64,000 nucleotides of DNA, from positions 4,355,001 through 4,419,000 of the forward strand of contig NC_087258.1 of assembly GCF_037042905.1 (NCBI RefSeq), written 5' to 3'. The notes under the pieces were generated by a model. The model worked only from the letters and a program-made list of their open reading frames with translations, had not been told where the DNA came from and did no database searches. The DNA is from Lytechinus pictus (taxonomy: Eukaryota; Echinodermata; Echinoidea; Temnopleuroida; Toxopneustidae). The position numbers and the translations under genes are program-made. Shown here one piece after another: positions 53,401 through 60,100 of the stretch. Numbering within the stretch: the stretch's first letter is position 1; each line of letters begins with the position of its first letter.

Positions 53401-56400
53401 TTTAACAAGGTTTCCTTATAGTGTAGTGTACATAACTCAAACATCACCTGAGTTTCCGTAGTGTAGCGGTTATCACGTGAGTCTAACACACTTAAGGTCC
53501 CCGGTTCGAGCCCGGGCGGAAACACGTTTTTTTTCTCCCGCAAGTTGTTTTGTATACATAATTTATTCTCATGGTGGTTTTTTTAATTTAAATGATTTTG
53601 ATAAATAATTCATTTTCCTCCTATTTTACTTTTATTATTTGTTCACTTGAAAATCATACAAGGCGACCTCCCCCTACCCCTGTAGCACCGCCCCCCCCCC
53701 ACTTCCACTCATAACTTTTATTTAGTCAGACAAACACAATGTAGATATTGTGATACTCATATCAGTCTCGATCATCTCTCTCATACCTATACTAACCGTT
53801 ATATTCCTGAAGCAACAACATAAATAAAGTTTACACTAAATATTTTTTGTTACAAGTCTCATTGGAAAGGCATATGTGTTATCTAAGTTTCCGTAGTGTA
53901 GCGGTTATCACGTGAGTTTTACACACTCAAGGTCCCCGGTTCGAGCCCGGGCGGAAACACGAATTTTTATTTTTTAATAAACCTGCAATTTTTTTTCTAG
54001 AAAAGTAAATGTGAGTCTTAGTTTATTTTTTCATTATTGATCATCATTTTATTATAAATAATTATTGTATCAACACTTAATAAATTGTGTTTACTTTTCT
54101 CAACAAAATATTTAAAGAAATAAACATCACTTGAAAAAAGATAATTGAGTGTCAGTAGTGAAGCGGTTAACAAGTGACTATTTCGTGAGCGATTCCAAGT
54201 GGATTTTTTTTCTTGAAATATGGGCCTTCCGAAAACTAAACTTTTAATAGGTCTTAAAAGGCTAATGAAATTCATTTCCAATACATTACTTAAGAGACTA
54301 CAGAGAATCATCGTTGTATTTTGTTTAAATTCAAAGATAGTAAACTAAACTTTGGACTCTGATTACTGTGACATCACTCACCTGAACACACAGAAGAGAA
54401 GAAACACACATAATCCCTGGAGGGAATTACAGATACAGAATAGCCAGGTGAATACAGCCGACATACGACCAATGGCAAAGAATCCAAAGAGCCAGGTGAG
54501 ACCTGTCAGTAGTCCGATAGCTAAGGCTTGTTGGAGCCTCGTCGCTAGGTCGTGAAGTTTACCTTTCTCAATCTTTGTAACACGGATTTTCATTCTATGG
54601 AGCGATAAGAACATTAATATCGATATGCTATCCTTATTAAAATGAATGATGTATATATAAGCTATACATGAAAAAAATAATTTTTTAATGATATCATAAT
54701 GATAGGGTACAGAAAAGAAAATCAAATTTAATTTCTATTCTCATTAGCTTCAATCCCTAGAATTTTTTATGTATTTTCCTGTTGTAATAGTATAGCATTG
54801 TTCAAGTTAACTTTATAAAATTTCATATACTTTACTCTAGAATACAAGGAATTGAATGTATCTTATAAAGTAAATTGAAATATGAATTTATAATTTCAAA
54901 TTTCATATTCAAAATTCAAGAATTTAAATTTGATGTTTAAAACTTTGACACACGAATTTGAAATTCGAAATAGGAAAATGGGTAGCTGAAATTTTAAAAT
55001 TTGAAATTTATCATTTGAAATTTGAAACTAAGTTGATATCAAAAATTAAGTTGAAATTTGAAATTGTAAAATTTTGACTTTCAATATTTCATATTCCAAT
55101 TGATATGAAATTCAACATTTGATATTCCAATTATTTCATTTACCTTGAGCATGTGAGTGTCTTCATAACAAGAATGTAGCAAACGATATTGAGAAGAAGC
55201 ACGGCAGCCAGCGGAAACAGAAGGGCGTAGATGAAGTGAGGTCCACGTGACAAAAAGCAACTAGGAACAAGTTTCAAAAGAGAAGAGACATACTGAAATA
55301 TTAATCTAAAATTACCAATCATGACCATAACCATATACAGATATATGCTATATAATACAAAACCTTTAATTCCTGTTTATCATAGATTGTTTTTTCAAAG
55401 CCATGTTTCCATATGAATTTAAAAATTAGGAATTAACATAACTGTTGACGTCACCTGATAAAAGTTAGACATTCGATGGGCAAATATCAATATCGACTAT
55501 TTGATAACCAATTAACAAGCTCCCCCTCCCTTCCACAACAGCTGTGCATGTACATGGAAGTAATCTTCGATGTAAAGCGATTCTATCAACATAGAAACTG
55601 GAAAAACATTATTATTAACAAAAAGAGGCAGAATTAAACGTAATTATTTACCGAGTTGATTTGCTGATTGCTTTGGAAATACTAATTTAATTTTGTACTT
55701 ACAAGCTTTCTTCTCTATACTGCTCAGGTCCTATCTGGAACAGGCCGATTAAAACGAATCCAATAGGGATACCTAATAACAACAACAACAATAATAATAA
55801 TAATAATACTAATAATAACAACAACAATAATTATAACAATAATAATGATAATAATAATGACAATAACAACAATAATAATAATAATGATAATGATAACGAT
55901 CGGTGGAAATATTTCAATTGATAAGGTTATATCAGAAAACAGTATTAAAAAAGGTATTATATAACAAGCCAAGATTCTTTTTTGAGCTATTCTTATTCCG
56001 TAATCCTCTTCGACTTCTACCGATCAGTATATTCTTTCTGGGCTCCGTCTTACAAACAGTTATGATGGATCCAATCAATCGTAACTATGGAAATCCATCA
56101 ATGTCATAATTTTTTCTACAGGAAATTTGCAAAACGTCCTTTGTGAACAAAGGAGAACACACCAAATTGTCAAGAAATCAATGAATTTATGGATATACAT
56201 TCATAGAGAAATGTTGGAGCAAACATGCATTTATAATGTTGAATTAGCTGGTTTTCCATAGTTGAGATTTATCGGATCAATCACAACTCTTTATATAAGA
56301 TGGGCCCCTGGTCTACAATATCTGTTTGTATTTGGTTTACTATCAATTTGGTCCAATTTCCGTTTAGTCTTCATTACACATGATCTAACACGCACTTAGT

Positions 56401-57101
56401 ATAATTTTCATTCAGTCTAATGCACAGATTTCTGAATTTCCACTCGATCTGCTTATTATTCATGCTTATTATTTTTTCCACACTGGAAAAGTGTGGAAGA
56501 AAATGACACCAAGATGTTTAGATAATCATAAATGCATCGTGTGCATCTAACTAGAAATTAGACAAAATGGTCTGAATGCTGGTTGTAGGCTATTTGAGAT
56601 TAGGCCATTGTGGGGGTGAGACCAAACGGGGAGTAGCCAACGGCGCCTTGAAGATAAAGTAGTTATTTACATTTTCAGTTTCTCATTCACCAGAATGATA
56701 TGTAATATTATTTCACAAATATAATTTTCATTTCGTTATAATTTTGACATTTTCTAGCACATACAATGGATAATTACCCCAAGCAACCAGGCAAGCGACG
56801 GGCATAAATCGCCTTGTTCGAGGAACATCCATTACACGAACCAACAAGATGTACAGGTTCACGCCCTCTACGCCCATCCATAGAACAGACGAGAGGGTGA
56901 AATAGTGAAGCAGAGCAGCCACGGCCGTGCAGGCGGTCGGTGACCGAGTTTGGTCGATTCCGATGACGAACACGATATAGAGAAGGAGAAGGGACACGCA
57001 CCACTGGATCATGATGAGGCGAGGAGTCTGTCCCATCTGTTTACTGGTTCATCGGAAGGGACATTAAAAGATGAATAAAATCAATATACAAGAAAGTGAT
57101 T

Positions 57102-57135
<34 letters not shown>

Positions 57136-60100
57136 TTTATTTATTTGGGAGTCTAAGAAATTATTGAATAATTACAAAAATTCATGAAATTATATATCAA
57201 TCCCTATGGGGAGATTCCCTCCGGGGTAGCTAACCTGTCCTCCGCGTGAGGGGGAGAGCCCGGGGGGGGGAGAGGGTGTGTTTTTAGCTTTTCTTATTTC
57301 TTACCCAAACATGATGTAAGTGATGATAGTAAGCACCAGACCAAGAGTTGATATGACGCAACCAATCTGACTGATGACGTCAAGAGCGTATGGATGGCAG
57401 CCGTAACTAGGGGCCTGTATAAACAAAAAAATAGGAAAAAATCGAAAGACTTTAAATTATTTTTAAGTGAGGAAAAAGAGTTTCATTTATTTAAACAATC
57501 AGAAACAAGTCTGACAATGTGCGCTCCTTTAAGTGAATTGTTGTTGTTGTTTCGCAGGAGGTGTTGGTCATAATTATGAAGATCCCCCACTCTGTGTAAA
57601 GGGTCTGCATCATAATGTCAAAGTCAAAATATCGAAACCGACACCATGCCGACAAATGATATACCATTCGACAAGGGCGGAGGCTGGTTTGAGCATGGGG
57701 GTGCACATCTTGGGGAGGTGGAACCAAAGTGTGGAAAATCAGCTGCTGAAAGCAGAAGTGGTACAAATTTAGTTTTGCTTGCTAGTGTCGGAACCCCTCT
57801 GCCTCTACGGGAGGATGCACGTGCACCCAGTACACCCCTCCCCCAGCCTACGCCCTTGTCCAACATTGGAGGAACTGAATATCCTTTGATCGGTCTGGAA
57901 TCGGTTTCGTTGGTGTGACTGCAGGGTAGTAGTTGTTCAGCGTGTACATCGATAACCTGGCCCAGTGTACATTGACCTCTGCGATTGCACGATGGCTCTA
58001 GAATCAATTGTGAAGAAAAGATATGCATGTATGTATATATGTACCAGGGAAATGCATATGATTCAGATTACATAGGCCAGCCCTTCCCGTAAGTAAGTTT
58101 TCGTAGTGTAGTGGTTATCACGTGAGTCTCACACACTCAAGGTCCCCGGTTCGAACCCGGGCGGAAACAACAATTTATTTTTCGACATTTGATTTGAAAT
58201 TGTTTGGAACAGACATGGCATGATGTCATTTAGTTCTTGTTCCCCGTTCTTTATCTTTTGTTTACAGTCAACTGGAATAACTTTTTTCACATTTCTCTCA
58301 TGTTTGTCATTCTTTCTGCTGTGTGAATAACTTATTTATGCCATTTTATTTTCAGTGAGTTGACATCATGACAAGAACCCTTTTTTATAAAATATTTTGC
58401 CACTTGATATTTCTTACTTTCCGAATCAATGTCATGTTTTTATTCTACAACCGATATCGATTAATTTTTCTGGGTTACGCTTGATAATTTTCCTTATTTT
58501 ACCCAAATCAACATGTTTTGGGGTGCATTTTAGATTTTGATCATATTACCAGAAGATCATGTAATTATTCCTATGTATCAAAAAAATATAGAAGACTCTT
58601 GTTATATTCGTTTAACTAGATACTTGTCTTTTTTACAATAAACGTTTGAGTTTCATAAAAATTCTACTCAGATTCCCTCTAATAAGGTAATTGATATTGT
58701 TTTAGAGTATGGAATCTAAGTAAAAAAAAAAACTACCATGAGGACGGCGAAGTTAGTAAGATGATCACAGCTACAGACTGCCTGGACGTCATTCTCATCG
58801 ACGAGATCGCATCCAAGGGTAGACCAATCACCCTCACCGTCGTTCAAGTCGTAGTCCCAGTAAGTACACGTCGGGGTATACGACGGATTCGTCTGAAGGA
58901 AATCAAACAAAATTTGATAAATGAAATTGACACTAAAGGAAATTATCGTCAAAGCCATGTGTTATTTCCTTCTAATGATGTTTCGTATTTTATTTGTTTT
59001 TGTTTTTTTCTAGACATTTTCGTTTAAACATTTTACCACAGTAAATGTTTCTCTAACATCCCCCTTTCTCTTACATTTATCTTTCTCTATATAACATGTA
59101 TAATGTTATATCATGATTGTGGGGTTATTATGTGATTACGAGCAATAATTTGCTGATCCCACTTCCCCTCTACCTTTCTCCCCCCCTCTCTATTCACCCC
59201 CATGTCTTCCCACCTCTCCTCTTTTCTCTATTCCCCTTTCTCTTTCCCGGCTCTCTTTTACCTCTCATCCTCTACCCTTTCCCTTCATATAAATTATATA
59301 TTTATATCTTTGTCCGTCCCTCTCAATTTCTCTTAACCCTCCCTCAACCTCGACCCGAGAAGACCAACCAGCCAATCACAAGCCCGCATGCAACCAACCT
59401 TCTGTAGCTTGAATGTCATATTGATCGGAGCGGCGAGCCTCTTCATCTCCTCACCATCCCGCCTGATCGTCACCGAGAGAACCTTGCTCTCTATGCTACA
59501 CCCCTTCCTGCTTCCATCGCTGGATGATGGGTTACCATGGGAACCACCCGCCGACGTTGATGCAGCGCTCTTGAAGAGCGTATCGTTGTGGTAGACGATG
59601 AGATCGATCCGCAAGTTGCTTGTCGAATCGATAGCTGACGAAGGAGAAAACGTTTTCATTTCGAATATTATTCAATTTGCGAGCTTGGGAAACAAAATCT
59701 CTATTTATGAAACCTAATAAAATCATCACTTTCATAACTTGCTGTAGGAGGAAGAAATGTACTTGGAATGAAATTAAGAGCAATGGTACTGATGCGGTAT
59801 AGTCCAAAAGAAACTGACTCCAAACCGACCAATATATACGCCATTGGTAATTACGTAACAGCTTTGATCGATCTGGATCCAGATTCGCCTGTGTGCCTAA
59901 AGCATAAAGATTATCGAAAAGCAGAATAAGTGCGTCATAGTTGGAGGACCAATTCCAGAATGGACTGTCAAAAGTTTTTTGTTTTTTTAAAGATATTCGA
60001 TCTTTGCAAATTTGATTAATTGGTTCTTGGGTTTTTAAGGATTGCCCTGATAAAAACAAGCTGGCCGATCAATACAGCAACCAGAGCCTAACTATAACGA

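Larger units (their letters stand above)
38430..54381 (-). other. last intron of the aGPCR gene, host of the tRNA-Val array
   Basis: Donor CAG|GTGAG at 54380-54381 and acceptor TTTACTTTAG at 38430-38431. Of its ~16 kb, about 15 kb is a plus-strand tRNA-Val cluster with intervening AT-rich spacers, MITEs and one foldback element. A few hundred bases at either end look like ordinary intron. Confidence 0.75.

Noticed and set aside
39200-54000. CRISPR-like array (regular repeats with spacers)
   Set aside because: The 73-base repeats fold as tRNAs with Pol III boxes, and the spacers are hundreds of bases long and variable. The host is an animal.
57624-58028. 134-codon minus-strand frame between the GPS and TM1 exons
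   Set aside because: Exons 5 and 6 already join in phase 0 with the expected GPS-to-TM1 distance. An extra exon would disrupt the short tethered-agonist linker, and the composition looks repeat-derived.
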